DNA of 64,000 nt from NCBI GenBank assembly GCA_001695595.3, contig MBPM02000044.1:434001-498000 (forward strand). Reading direction: 5' to 3'. Positions within the stretch are counted from its first letter, which is position 1, and the number at the start of each line of letters is the position of its first letter. The translations under genes were made by a program, and so were the position numbers. Under the pieces are notes generated by a model, which saw only the letters and a program-made list of their open reading frames with translations, was not told the DNA's origin and did not search any database. Of the stretch, positions 12,205-24,110 are shown piece by piece. The stretch is from Plasmopara viticola (Eukaryota > Oomycota > Peronosporomycetes > Peronosporales > Peronosporaceae).

Positions 12205-15200
12205 TCCATAATATGTATATATATATGTAATTGCAAATTCTATTACGCGTCTCGAATTCGTTTTGACTAATGAAAATCATCGTTTTAGTGTATGGGCTTA
12301 GTTGACCGCACTCACTCGCAAATAAGAATAGTATCTACGGAATTGTTTTGATGCTCATTCGCTTGGTAAAGAAAGACCTGAATGATACACGCAGCTCGTA
12401 GTTATTCTTCGTATAGTGCTGATCATATTTGGTGAATAAGCAGCTCTTGTACATTGGTTCTTCTCATCTCGTCTAAACGACCATTTGGTGCACACACCAC
12501 AAAAGAAAGGCACCCATACTTACTTCAAACCAGGTAGTAAATTTTTTAAAATAATTAAGCTATAACAGCTACGTTCCAGTTTCGCTGTCATTGTCTTTCT
12601 TTGTTATTTCACTCAAGACCTACCAGAACTTTTAGATAATTAAAGTTTTTCAGCTACGTTCCAGTTTCGCTGTCATTGTCTTTCTTTGTTTTTCACTCAA
12701 TACCTTTGCCCGCTCGACATTGAAGTCCACTAAGACTGCAAATAGCCGATCTTGAATTATTTACCATGTGCTGACTTACTATTCGAGCGACGCATTCGCA
12801 AGACAAGGAAACTTGCGGTAATCAAACTACCACTTCATTTGTCGGCGTATATTTGAGTAGCGACGCTAGCACACAAATACAACTCAACCATCCATTTGAC
12901 CGCAAAACGTATACAAGACACAAAGCTACGCCTCGTCCAGATCTGTTGATCTATCCTGCTTCGTTTTTGAGAGTCTCATCACCCTCATTTACTAAGCTCG
13001 AGAAGATGTAAAGGCCTCAGATCATGCTTTCAACCATTTGATCGGTTCTAAAGACGCAGGCGTGTCGGCACATTAAAGACGTCGGATTCCTAATGGCGCA
13101 TCTTAATCATGACGAAATTTGTCTGCAATGTCGACGGCTATACTGACGACTTATCTTACCTTTCAATACGGAATCGACTATTCTTTACCGCAACAGATCG
13201 TCGCGTTGATGAATGTGAGCAAGTAGAATCAATTACATTCACGTTACAGGACCAAAAAATTGGCATAATTTCAATGAATTATGGGTTATAGATTACCATC
13301 TTAGACAGTCAAGCTTATTTTTTGCATGGTGGCAGTCGTATGTCCATCATATATTGTTTATATTTTGTCGCAAAGGGATCACGAAGGATATATGTCGTTT
13401 ATAATTAGTCGCAGAGAAATTGGCGTGGACGCAATAAGTCGCCACCCGCATAGATTCTAATGTAATCAATGTTCTGTCCCATAACTTTGTTTACATCAGC
13501 ATATACCAGATATCGTAATTCATATTCAATGTCACTTTTACTTTAAATAATGAATACCACATTTAGATAAAGAGCGCGATCTCTTTTCATGTCTATTGTA
13601 TCGAGTCGGTCCTATGTGCACTGCGCTATAAGATGCAATTCTTTTCTTTTTCTTCCCGAGTTGACTTCGTTCCTTTGATTCTTCCCGAGTTGACTTCGAT
13701 CCCCTGCTTCTTCCTCAACTTTTTTGGCTAGACTGTTTTCTGCAAAACTTACCATTTCTTCTGCAGGTTGCATCGCAATTACGCGAGCGAAACCAAGGTC
13801 CTATGTGCGAACGGACTAACAAATAATAATAAATTGATAGCCAAGGAGTCTGCAAAACTTAATTATGATTCACTTGGTGCGTTCCTAAGTCGAAGGAAAC
13901 CTCTTGCAAACGACACAAATACTTAGATCTGGATGCTGTCCGGCAAACTTTAATATAGTTCAGGCGAACTTGCAGCTATTGCATTTTAAAATTGATAATA
14001 AGAGACTAAAATGGTCGCTTTAGGCCAGTCTACAAAGATGTTAAGGACAATACATACCCATTTTTAAAACTCTACAAGATGATATCGCATTGAATCCTGC
14101 AAGATAGTGACGCTACATTTCATACAGAAAACTTCAAAGGATCTAGTGGATATTAATCGAAGTCATAAAACTCTTCAATTCTGGTCTAACACCAGGTGCA
14201 AATGTTTTCTAGGGCCTAAACTAAATAAAAGTCCAGCTATTACAGCGAAAGCTAAGCTTTACGGAATGGTCAGTTCCATTTTCCAGAAACTCTCAAAATA
14301 TATGCCTTAATTCAATAGAATTAAGCTGATTGACTGTAATCAATTAATTTTTTGCTTTCTCATACTAAGGCCATGGAAGATAAGCCTTACAAGATTTACT
14401 TGCCAGCTACTAAAAAAGGCTTTTGAGAAGCCTGGAAAGGCGCATCAGTCTATCTCGTCCGGTGATCCACAAACACCTCCGCCTCTGTGCGATTAGAATG
14501 ACGAAAGCTCGTCTGGCTTTGCTTTTGCTTAGGCCTTGGACAAATCTTTGGTTAGTAACGACGCTACCAAATTAGCCTAATTGCTTGAATTATGCGTTAG
14601 AGAAATTAAAACTTAGCGGCCATGTGAAAGGTCGCGATTGAAGTCCATGATATTTTTTCTGTAAAGACCTAATCTACGAGGCCCTTTAAAGATGAGGGTA
14701 AGGAAATGTTAGTCTTTTTCTCGGCGCCGTCCCGTGAGAAGTCTACACACGTGTGAAAAGCCGACCGTTGAGGCATAGATAGGGATAATAACTTGCCGAT
14801 TCAGGCTATAGCTCTTAGCATAGCTTCGTGCACCGCGAAGGCTGTTCGACTGCTGACGGATAGGAACAATACTCGGTTGTTTTTCCAGCAAAATCTAATT
14901 GTGTACTTTGTACCGCCTTGAGTTACCTAATTGGTGTCGTCAGAAGCTTTACGACAAGGGTACAAAACGATTCCGCACTCGTTATATGGATATGTTTAGA
15001 TATAGTCGCCAATAATTCGATTGCGTGAGCCTTCAAAGTATCACAACACGAAGCAAAAACACCTCGGTTAAGTTTGTAAGCTTGAAGTACAGCTTGCTAA
15101 CCTTATGAGCAGATTTATCTAGCCCTCTAAATCTCTTGGCCTTTCCATTAAACCAAATCAAAATGAAGTGCGCAAGTACCAAGCACGGATACCACTATAC

Positions 15201-15929
15201 TTCGAACATGAGTCTAAACGACAGCGGCTTACCATCGAAGCGTGAATTGCTTGAATTATTTAACAGATTACCGCACCAATTTCAAAGAAGCACCTTTCGC
15301 CCTAAAGAGTGCCTATGCTTTTCAGCGCACTCTACGTGATACTACTGCTGACCTCAATCGTCAAGAAGCACTGCATGATGCCGCTATCACGTCATTCCCG
15401 ACATCTTATGAATAAGAATCAACAGCTCCTGCGCGATCGTATGCACGCGTTAAAGATTGCTCTTGAAGGTTGCGCTGGTGGCGAGGCTGTGGCTATTTCG
15501 GGGTAGTCCTCGAGTCCTTGAAGCTCTAAGAAGAAAATTAATTTCTTTGGCCATGTGGACCCATGATAGTCATGCTCGAATGGGCTGCAACTTATCTCAG
15601 AGCGAAGTCTACGATTCCGCTTGTACTAAACCCCAGCCTCGACTGTCTGCTCGAAGTGCACAGACCTATAGCTACGAGGCTTTTGGCCTCATGGCTAATA
15701 AAGAGGTAGCTATATGCATTGTCAGCCGGAGATGGCGCATAAAGAGAGGTGCAGAAAAGTTGTAGAGCTCGTCTTGTATGGTATTTGGAGTACTGAGGAA
15801 AGATCCCGTATCGACGCTTCACATAGAATGTTGGGTGTGTTTGAATGGTATACACTAATATATATACATTTTTGAAGCCGCAAAAATCTCGATAATTTGA
15901 TTCTATTTCACTAGTTAGCGCTTTTAGGC
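12205..15929. other. Gene-free interval with small direct repeats
   Basis: No convincing gene. An AT microsatellite lies near 12215-12232. A direct repeat of about 70 bp occurs at 12551-12621 and 12637-12705. A 29-bp tandem repeat (TTCTTCCCGAGTTGACTTCG) occurs at 13650 and 13679. A degraded frame at 15136-15765 may resemble 28194-28581 (both have a CGCACTC, then CTGCTGACCT, then AGCAGCT series), but the match is weak. Confidence 0.5.
12551..12705. repeat. ~70-bp direct repeat, two copies
   Basis: Both copies contain CAGCTACGTTCCAGTTTCGC followed by TGTCATTGTCTTTCTTTG, at 12566 and 12651, preceded by ATAATTAA. The offset is 85-86 bp. Confidence 0.8.
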
Positions 15930-17590
15930 TAAATTTCTGTCCAGTGGTTGCATAAAAAACTTCTTTTAACTGTTGGCGGATGCAATCGCATCCTTCGGCC
16001 TGATCGTTAAGCTCAATTGACTTCTCGCGACATCATATAAGTGGTCTCGTATAAATTAGTTTCGCACTAAAGGGATAGCTTATAAAGCCTCTTCTTGCTA
16101 GCTCTGAAATTATTCGTACTCCGGAGCGGTATAAAAAACCCTTGTGTGTCTTATCCGACCAGCATGAAAGAGCGCAAAGTCCATCATTATGTCAACCGTA
16201 TTGTTGAAAGCAATATTAGCCATGAAAACCTTAATGGCCATACCACAACGCACGTACTGCGGAGTATGTCCTCTAGCACACAATCAATCTTATGTCTTAC
16301 TATCTGTCGTCTGTGATACTGTTGACCTTAACAGGCAGTTCCTCCAATACCAAAAACGCATCCGCTAAATTGCATCGGTATGACGCGAGGTTTTATCCTC
16401 CACCATTAGGTCGCAATGCTATGTCATATAGACGATTTTAAGAAAGTAGTTTTATTTCTGATTCGAAGTTGTTCTGCCTATAGCAGGTTCCGAATGAATC
16501 ATCTTGTTTAAATGATAAAACGCTCAGGTTGACATAATCTTCTGGCAATAACAGTCAACACTAAAAGACTCTTAATTTCATCCGATACTGACTCGGACTA
16601 TAAAAGGAACGACATTTAAGTCGCGAATACTTCTTACAGGCCCTCACATTCTTGAAAGCGCGCTTGTTCCACCAATAATTTGTAAAAAGTCTAAATTCGT
16701 CTTCACTAGCCTTGAGTGACTTTTTTTAGCCCCAAATGATTGCTAGACGAAGCATTGTGTGCCTTCGGTGTATATCGTACTTAAAGCTTTTAAGCTACGT
16801 CGTCTGGAGGAACTAAACGAGCCAAATTTTATTGGATCAACTTATAGTAGACAAGATGTTTGCCCTCACATTGTATTGCAGCTGAGATCGCTGTCGAGAG
16901 GTTGAAGCATTCGACTTCGGCATCTTTGCTTGCGATGACTAATGTGAATTGAAAACGTCTAAATTGGCATTTGTCTTACATGCGTGATGAATGTGTCTGT
17001 AAAAAGAGATTAAACCATGCTGATGAGAAGCAGCTCATAATTTATTTTATGCCAAAGCGCGTCGAAAAGGGCATTGGACGCGGTCAGCGCGAACATTATA
17101 TTTCGCAAAGAATGACGGCCGTTTTTTCATTTGTTGGTGCAAGTAGTCTGATTTATTTCCATTATTATTAAAGCATGGTCGGGACATAACACAAGGAGCT
17201 TAGAATGTATAGAATACACGAATATCATTACCGAAGCTAACTTCGTAGTAAGTACTTTGTCATGAACGTAAAAGTTGTTCTCGAAAGTCCTAAGCAGCCT
17301 GAACGAGATCGAGGGAATTTAGCCCCATCGAGTTGCCAATTAAAACAAATCACGCGGAACGATCGACTAGAAGCTCGGTGAACATTTGTGTAATTCGTTT
17401 GGATACTACTTAAATAGATTTTGCCACTGAACGAGATGTATGTATTTAGCTTATCGTCGGAATGGTAGTCGCTATCTTATCAAAATTTTGAAAACCGAGC
17501 CTACACTCACGACGATCAATTCTCTATTTGAGCACTAATGCGGTAGGTGCGAAAATGACCTATCAGACGAGAATGCCTATAGCAATCGGC
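15930..17590 (-). repeat. Repeat family C, copy 2 (inverted partner of 5500-7115)
   Basis: The reverse complement follows the order of 5500-7115 over ~1.6 kb (see that entry). Examples are GGATGCAATCGCATCC near 15980, the tract at 16230-16440, CTGTCGAGAGG near 16890 and ATGACCTATCAGACGAG near 17555. Divergence is high, with many indels. It is probably an old transposable element or extinct gene whose coding potential is lost. Confidence 0.7.
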
Positions 17591-19499
17591 TCCTGTCTTA
17601 TCATAAAATCGATTGTTGCTGAAGACGAGACAGAAATCCGATGAAGGTTACAACAGTACGGATTTGACAGGGAAGAGTAAAAAGTCAAATCTTTTGTAAA
17701 TGAGGTGTGAGCTGCTTGACAAAGATGTAAAAAAGCTGTTAGTATATCACATTTTGTACTCCTAAATATTTGACTTGACTGCTCGAGTAAAGTAAACCAG
17801 CAATATATTTGACGCAAATGTTTGCATTTATTAGCCAATAACCAGGCTTCATCGCATTTTCAAGAACCCTATCGACAACAATAGACGTTAGAATAATTGC
17901 GCTGCGCCTCACGGCGGCTGAATAGATATAGTTGCGCAAGCAGGTAAGACACAATCAGCAGTAGCATCAGATAAGCAGATTCAAAATCAAGCTTTCGGTA
18001 CGCTTTTATTTCTTTTAAAATCACGTCAAGCATATACATACATTGCAGAGATGTTTTTAGTACATTCGAGGTTTGCATTTCTGGTACAAACTTTTATTAA
18101 AGCACATGTGGGATTTACTACTTAAAGTAAAGGTTGTTTATCTACGTAGCACATAATATAATTAAATAGGAATTGTATCACATAGATAGATTTTGTATCG
18201 CGCGAATACGCTTTAGGGCTATCAGGCTTGTGCATTCTGTGTACGCGACACAGCATAATAATATGTTAGTGATAAAGGAAAGCTTACCTCATTCATACCA
18301 GGGTGACTCCTATTTGATAGTGACATTTTTAATCCTCGAACTAAAGCGATCCGAAATTTGTCGAATATGTCGATAGATGTTAAGCAGCCACAGCGGTGTC
18401 AGTACAAGTAGTGGCCAATATTAGACCTATCGAAAAAAATGGCTATACACCCGCGATAAGCATACCGCTATTCTGAAGCAGCATTAAACGATTAAGTTAT
18501 TTAAAAACGACTCTTCGAATATGTCGAGCGTAGCTCGACATAAGATGACTAGGAGCAAATAAAATAGCGATCGTTTAAAATTTGATAATGTTGATCAAAT
18601 ATGTGCACATCTCAGCTTCGTGCTTCTTAAAAGTATAGCATTAAGTCAACTGCCACATACGACACCGCATTTACTCACGACAGGCGGTGGTGCGCAAAGC
18701 TTCATATCCAGCGCAATTATACGTTTTTGACGCAAATACAAAATTGTTATGTGTAGATCTCTTTTTTATCTTTAAACTCACACTTGTTAAAAAACGGCGT
18801 GTCTGCACAAAAATCTACTTCAAGAAGAGCGTGTTACAGCACCAAATGCACGTTGTACAGTGCACCGAATTTTGTGGATCGTTTGGTAAAAGCAGGCTAT
18901 GGTACCGTTCACGACAACCTTCATTGCTTGCTATTGTTGTGATTTGCCATGTCACAATAGTTATCAAACGCTCCGGTGGCGTGTCATCGCCTTGTCACCA
19001 CTGATAAAAAGAAAAGGGTATCGCACTTTATAAATTACGTCGATGACGTTTAATTGCCTTATACACCAAATGCAGCAACAAAATTCATTTATATTTATCC
19101 TTGTACTGCGTCGAGCTGAATAAAATCAACCAAATTCTGGATAGACATCGACCGTAAAAATTGTGTCAATGTTTGTCCAGACACGCGTCAAATTCTAACA
19201 TTGGCAAAGGTAATAGCGAAAACAGCAAGACATGCAAAACCGGTATGCAATCACCTGACGTTAGTCATCTTCGCACTTTATGATTGTGATACCAATGTAA
19301 CCCACTTAATGCTTCTTGTGTGCTTCGATCTGCAGCTTTTGCTTATGGTGCGACACTATAATTAGCGCTTAAAAATTTCGATTCGACCATTTCGTCTACC
19401 AAACATACATAGATCTCAAGTAGGATCAAATCTATCAAAGCGCTCGCGCTGTAGATACACTTTAGTATAAACACTTCGAGTCAAGCATATGCCAAATCG
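17591..19499. other. Gene-free AT-rich interval
   Basis: Only short frames without domains. The frame at 18687-19004 is the longest (105 codons) and resembles nothing recognised. No structured RNA or promoter was recognised. Confidence 0.45.
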
Positions 19500-19730
19500 A
19501 TAGTCGACCATGCGAGATCTGCGCATACGTCCCCAAAAAAGAATGCTAGAGCTATTTTGTTGAGCATTAACGATGCATCACCGGTAGTTTTGCCCGTTAA
19601 TTCTTGCATACGAAACAAAAAAGACACCATTAAGCCACAATTACAGTTTGGATGGAGCAGATGCCAGCAAGTGTTGTAAATGTTCGTTTTTTGCACAGTC
19701 AACGCGCTTATATGACGGATTAAGCAACAA
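19500..19730 (-). repeat. Repeat family B copy
   Basis: The minus strand reads WHLLHPNCNCGLMV and matches blocks at 1626-1740 and 20290-20440. The DNA blocks GGAGCAGATGCCAGCAAG and CAGTCAACGCGCTTATATGA correspond to those near 1740-1805. The copy is decayed. Confidence 0.55.
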
Positions 19731-20289
19731 CACTGCTTATGATTAATGTCACTATTGTTTTTGCGACGAAATTTGCAGCTAGTGGCACAAAAGGGCATTG
19801 TTAACGTCCCTAAGATGGCTTAGAGTAAGATAATTTAGTCTTTTTCACATGTGTTGATTCATATTCTACATTTGCAAATTGTGAAGCATTTTATGTAAGC
19901 ATATATAGCCCCAGCAAGCTATCTTTGTTGCCGCTTGGCTATTTTTTTATCATAAGGGACGTGATAGGGGCGGTCTTACGTTCTGCTTTATAGCTTGACT
20001 TCTTGCTATACAAATCTCAAAAGGACGTTAATTTTACTTTTTGGCGGTCTCATGATGGCTTCAACAATCTACGATAGATGTGCGGTCTTAATACTCGTAA
20101 AATAAGATATTTGCAAATCAATACAGTTTAATAAGTCCTACATTTTATCAGGCAAAGTGAGTGACTGCCAGTTACAGCACCTCTGCTTGTTCCGATAGCT
20201 TGATGTTTTGTGCAATAAGTAACATAGATCTTTATGGAGTGCTAAGCGCTGTCAGTGCGGCAGAATTTATATAACGCTCGTTGTCTGAG

Positions 20290-20660
20290 CAAAAACAGCA
20301 AATACTACAACAAATTCTGGCATCTGCTGCATTTGAGCTGTACGTGTGGTGCGGTAGTGTGTTCTTCGCTTCGAATGCGAGAGATCCCGGCCTTGATATC
20401 AGTCGAAGCATCGTCTATGCTTTATCTAGCAAGCCTTTTGTGCAATCCAATAGACAATTTTTTATCGAAACGTCAACTATCGCATTCAATAGATGCTTTA
20501 CATCAATATCGAAGTAAAGTCCAACATGAGGGCTGCAATAGTAGCGCAATAATTGTACTTGAAAATATAGTGATCACGTCAACTGCGATGGTAGTACGAC
20601 TTTAATACGCGTAAATATAGTATATATCGCCTTTGAGAAGTCCTACATTTTTATATCAAG
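20290..20660 (+). repeat. Repeat family B copy
   Basis: Plus-strand block containing CTGGCATCTGCTGCATTTG, TGTACGTGTGGTGCGGTAG, GAAGCATCGTCTATGCTTTA and AGTCCTACATTTTTATATCA, collinear with 3940-4290. It is one of the least decayed copies but has no intact gene. Confidence 0.6.
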
Positions 20661-20789
20661 CAATGACGGGCGAATGAGCTGCCGATAGTTTTCTTGTCGG
20701 TGCTGGTGTTCTCTTTAGTTGTTGCAAAAGGAAGCATTGTATCTAAGCAAAAGGAGTAATACAATTTGTATTATCTATAGCATGCATAC

Positions 20790-20975
20790 ATTGCGCGTTG
20801 GCTGTGCGAGAAGGCAAAACTCTAAAACGAATGCTGGCAACTGCTTTATCATAGCTACACTCGTATGTTTCTTGCCTTTTATGAGAGACATATTGACCCG
20901 ATTCTCGATAAGGCAACGTCTATGCTCAATCAAATCGCTTTAGCAAGCTTTTGTTGGGGAAGTGTGTGCAAATTT
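20790..20975 (+). repeat. Repeat family B copy
   Basis: GCTGTGCGAGAAGGCAAAAC through CAATCAAATCGCTTTAGCAA and GGGGAAGTGTGTGCAA aligns with the minus strand of 1108-1310. It immediately precedes the inverted block at 20977-21342. Confidence 0.6.
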
Positions 20976-20976
20976 T

Positions 20977-21342
20977 TTATTGGAAGCGTCTATAAGGACA
21001 CATATTGACATTTTGATCACTATCAAAATAAGGCCAATGCTTGATTTTAGTAACTGCAGAGCTTCGGCCAACTTGATCGAGATACTTGTAAAAGGAGTAT
21101 ATGCATGTAATATTTCCATTCTTTCTTTCATTGAGCAATAGCGGGTGACTAAACCATTCATTGGCAATAGCTTGTCCTGTCGCGTCTACCGAAGTGGCAC
21201 CAAAGACAAAAGTAAACCATAGTAAATCGATTTCGGCAAAATTTTGCATATGCGAGCGCAATACAGTTGGTGGGCAACGATGTAATGGCTCGATTACTGA
21301 ACACAAGTTTAAAAAATTGAAGCCTGGAATGACGACTTCCAA
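20977..21342 (-). repeat. Degenerate repeat block shared with 812-1078
   Basis: The minus-strand frame of up to 121 codons gives a peptide containing FAEIDLLWFTFVFGATS, parallel to LAEIDLRCLTYAFATTS encoded at 812-1078. The shared reading frame suggests a former coding segment of a mobile element. No domain is recognised. It is listed as a repeat because both copies are broken and ATG placement is inconsistent. Confidence 0.5.
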
Positions 21343-21504
21343 TTTTACTTGAAATCACTGTAGTACTGCTGGCATCCTAGCTACGATACAAATTTCCATT
21401 TCGGAAGCGATTTGAGTCACTAATTAAGCACATAAAGAATGTATAAATTGAATCAGTATATAACTGCAATCTGTACACTTCGATAGGGGATGATAAACAG
21501 TCAC

Positions 21505-21760
21505 TCATCGGAAGATCGTGTATCTCCAGAAGTTCCTGCACGTCCCTTCGTGTAAGGTGCGATGTGGCCCCGTTACAAATTTGGTGCCTATTGTGCCCCA
21601 AAAGCCACCGTTTTATGCGATTCGCTTTTACGGGCAGCCAGCTTTTATTATAATAAAAGCTAAGCGTTGCGTTGGAGGCCCGTTTGCGATTGTCATACTA
21701 GTTTATAAAGGCCTGCTTGCTACATTGATATATGCTGCTGCCATATACCGCAATATTTGC
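21505..21760 (+). repeat. Repeat family D copy with a perfect 22-bp palindrome
   Basis: Matches the start of the window (1-250), with one half inverted there. It contains the palindrome AGCTTTTATTATAA / TTATAATAAAAGCT at 21640-21661, whose two halves overlap at the centre. The palindrome lies between the segments whose relative orientation differs between copies. Confidence 0.6.
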
Positions 21761-22779
21761 AGCAAGCCTCAAGAAATAATGACCGAAAACCAGCAAGATA
21801 AACTACCAAAGTAAGTATGCTTGGCTGTCGGAGCTGTCAGCATCGCAAAAATTTGAGCATAGAAAGTAAAGAGATAGAAGTATGTTGAAATATGTGCTCA
21901 TCACAAGCTAAAAGGTACGGAGATGGAGTGACTTCCAATGCTGCGAGCTGCAACCACTTCCATCAAAGTCGACCAATACTGCACAAACGTGTGAGGTTTT
22001 GCCCAGCGCCTTTCATCCGAGTATTTTAATTACGGAACAGCGGTAACATCGCTTAAACCCCGGATACGTAACACACCTCAAATCATGTTGTTCAAAGCAT
22101 TGACGAACTTCGTCACTTATTTACTGGAAAGAAAGTGGTCTTCGATATAAGTTGTTGTATCCCATAAGCAAATGAGTCAAGATCACATTAAGCACAGTCG
22201 GCAAGGTAGCGCCAATACAAACCATTAACCTTACACACCTTGGCACACATAAGATCATGATGATCATGCCATTCAGGTTGAAGGAATACAGTGTGTGCTT
22301 AAACGACGCGCAGCTTCACGTTTTCATCTGTCATTGATTGAATATTTGGCCAAAACCATTTCGATAATTTGCACAGTAGAATGCGAGGTCAAGATTGCGT
22401 TGATTTGCGATTAGTATGTTATCGCCATGCCGACGACCTGTCACAAAGTCTATATCGTATTTGCTTCTTGTTCGTATAATGACGACATCCTTCAAAAATG
22501 GGAAGAGGATTAAACGTGAGACAATTAGTTTCAGGAGGAGATGGGTGCTGAAAACCCTCTGCATACTTATAAAAACGTGCGCATTTTAGAAATGTCCAAT
22601 TTAACTGTGGATTTCTGAGTCAACTGTAGCAAAAAATGGTATTTTGGATGAAATCGGCGAAAGCTGAACGAGTCCGGAATCAGCGTCCGATAGGTTGGTG
22701 GGGGTCTCAGGGATCTCCTCGTACAAGTTGTGTAGAAATCGGAGCAGATTTCGTGGAGATATGCGACCTCGAAGAGGCC
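21761..22779. other. Gene-free interval
   Basis: No convincing gene. Short minus-strand frames at 22331-22564 and 22601-22816 have no recognised domain. Confidence 0.4.
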
Positions 22780-22820
22780 ACGATTGACATGCCTGCTTAA
22801 CTGGCAGGCATGTCAATCGT
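22780..22820. repeat. Perfect 17-bp inverted repeat (hairpin)
   Basis: The left arm ACGATTGACATGCCTGC (22780-22796) and right arm GCAGGCATGTCAATCGT (22804-22820) are perfectly complementary with a 7-nt loop. Weaker complementarity extends outward (GAGGCC at 22774-22779 and GGCCTC at 22831-22836). It lies just downstream of the TE-associated ORF and could be an end of that element or a self-standing foldback. Confidence 0.8.
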
Positions 22821-22847
22821 AGGTTCGTATGGCCTCGAGAGTCACCA

Positions 22848-23957
22848 TTAATTTATGTAACATTTGTGTATGATACGTAAAACACTGCCTACGTGCTTCC
22901 GTCGATTCTTAAGACTGCTGAACTTTGCCTTGAGCTGACTGTCTGATAGCTCACCCTCACTGTACGTGGAGCGATACACAGCGAGCGCATGCTTTGGTTT
23001 TGTGGTTGGATCACAGTCGAGCAACGATTCGAAGAACGCATCTGCAGCTCTTAGACGCACTGAACTCTGCTCACTTGATGGACTAGGCACAATCGAAGTC
23101 GGAGCGCGTGGCTTGACACTCATCCGAAATTCTGCGATTTCTTGTCGGATTTCGTTCTCGCTGGGGAGATCATAACGGTCTGGGTGATGTTGCTCCAGTA
23201 TCCCAAGTATTCCTCTAGGCCCAAGCTTATCTGACTGTCGCCGTTTTCCTTGGAAAAAATAACTCGTACAGCTCTGCACGAAACTCAGCTGCATATCGCC
23301 TCCCATACATGGACCCTTTTTTCATCCGCATATCCCAGCCCAATTTGAACCCATGCGTGATAATACTGTCACCGATTGCATATGGTCTTGATGACCAATC
23401 GCTTGGACGTGCCATGCTCACCGGTCCAAGACGATGGATCCTTGCGAGTCTCAGTTGTGGCTGCGTGCCCATACCAGGATTCGATGGCTTCTGGAGAATA
23501 ACTAAGAAGCCTCAAAACATCGCCAGGTTTTTCGAGAGACGTGAATATGGGTGTGGACTCAGGAAGCGGTGCCGGCAAGGATTACTTTCCTTTCTGGGCA
23601 GGGATTGGCGTGAGCTTGAGTGGTGACTCAAAGAGGTCGCCATCCACGTAGTCGACACACGAGCATCTTGGACGCTTGCTCTCGGGGACATTGTTCGATG
23701 GGCCGTGTTGGCCTCTCTTCCGCGTCATCTTGACAGCTACAGGGTCGCATCCGCAGCGCTTGACACGGAGCACCGCCCATTCTTGTGAGTACAGCTGGGC
23801 GGCGCCATCGCGCTGAGCGGCTTGTCCGCTGTTGCTGAGTCGGAAAAGGAAGTGCGTTGCGCATCGAGCACCCAGTTGTCGCACAAATATGGAGCGATAG
23901 CTTCACGTCACCAATGATAACTCGAAGACAAAAGCAGATTGCGGCGATGTAGAACAT
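22848..23957 (-). pseudogene. Broken transposon-associated ORF (oomycete repeat protein)
   Basis: Several minus-strand frames overlap and continue one another (23884 to 23582, 23578 to 23369, 23472 to 23227, 23306 to 22848), so the original protein is split by frameshifts; one lies at the T6 run (minus strand) near 23260. The visible text, with DMRMKKGSMYGRRY then LPSENEIRQEIAEF and a basic KFSSLKNRRKHVG tail, resembles DNA-binding N-terminal regions encoded by high-copy oomycete transposons. This is from memory of the style of those proteins and no database check was possible. No transposase catalytic core is seen here. It lies divergent from nothing and downstream of the membrane/LRR gene on the same strand. 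Confidence 0.5.
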
Positions 23958-24110
23958 GCGTTAGGCTTATGAAACGCAGCCGCATCCAGTGGTGCATTAA
24001 TGTGGCGGTTCTAAGCTTTTGCCGATTTCACGAATCGGTGACTACCCCCCGTTTTTGGTACAATTAGAAATCCACAGTTAAACAATTTTGCTGTATTCAT
24101 CTTCAAAATC

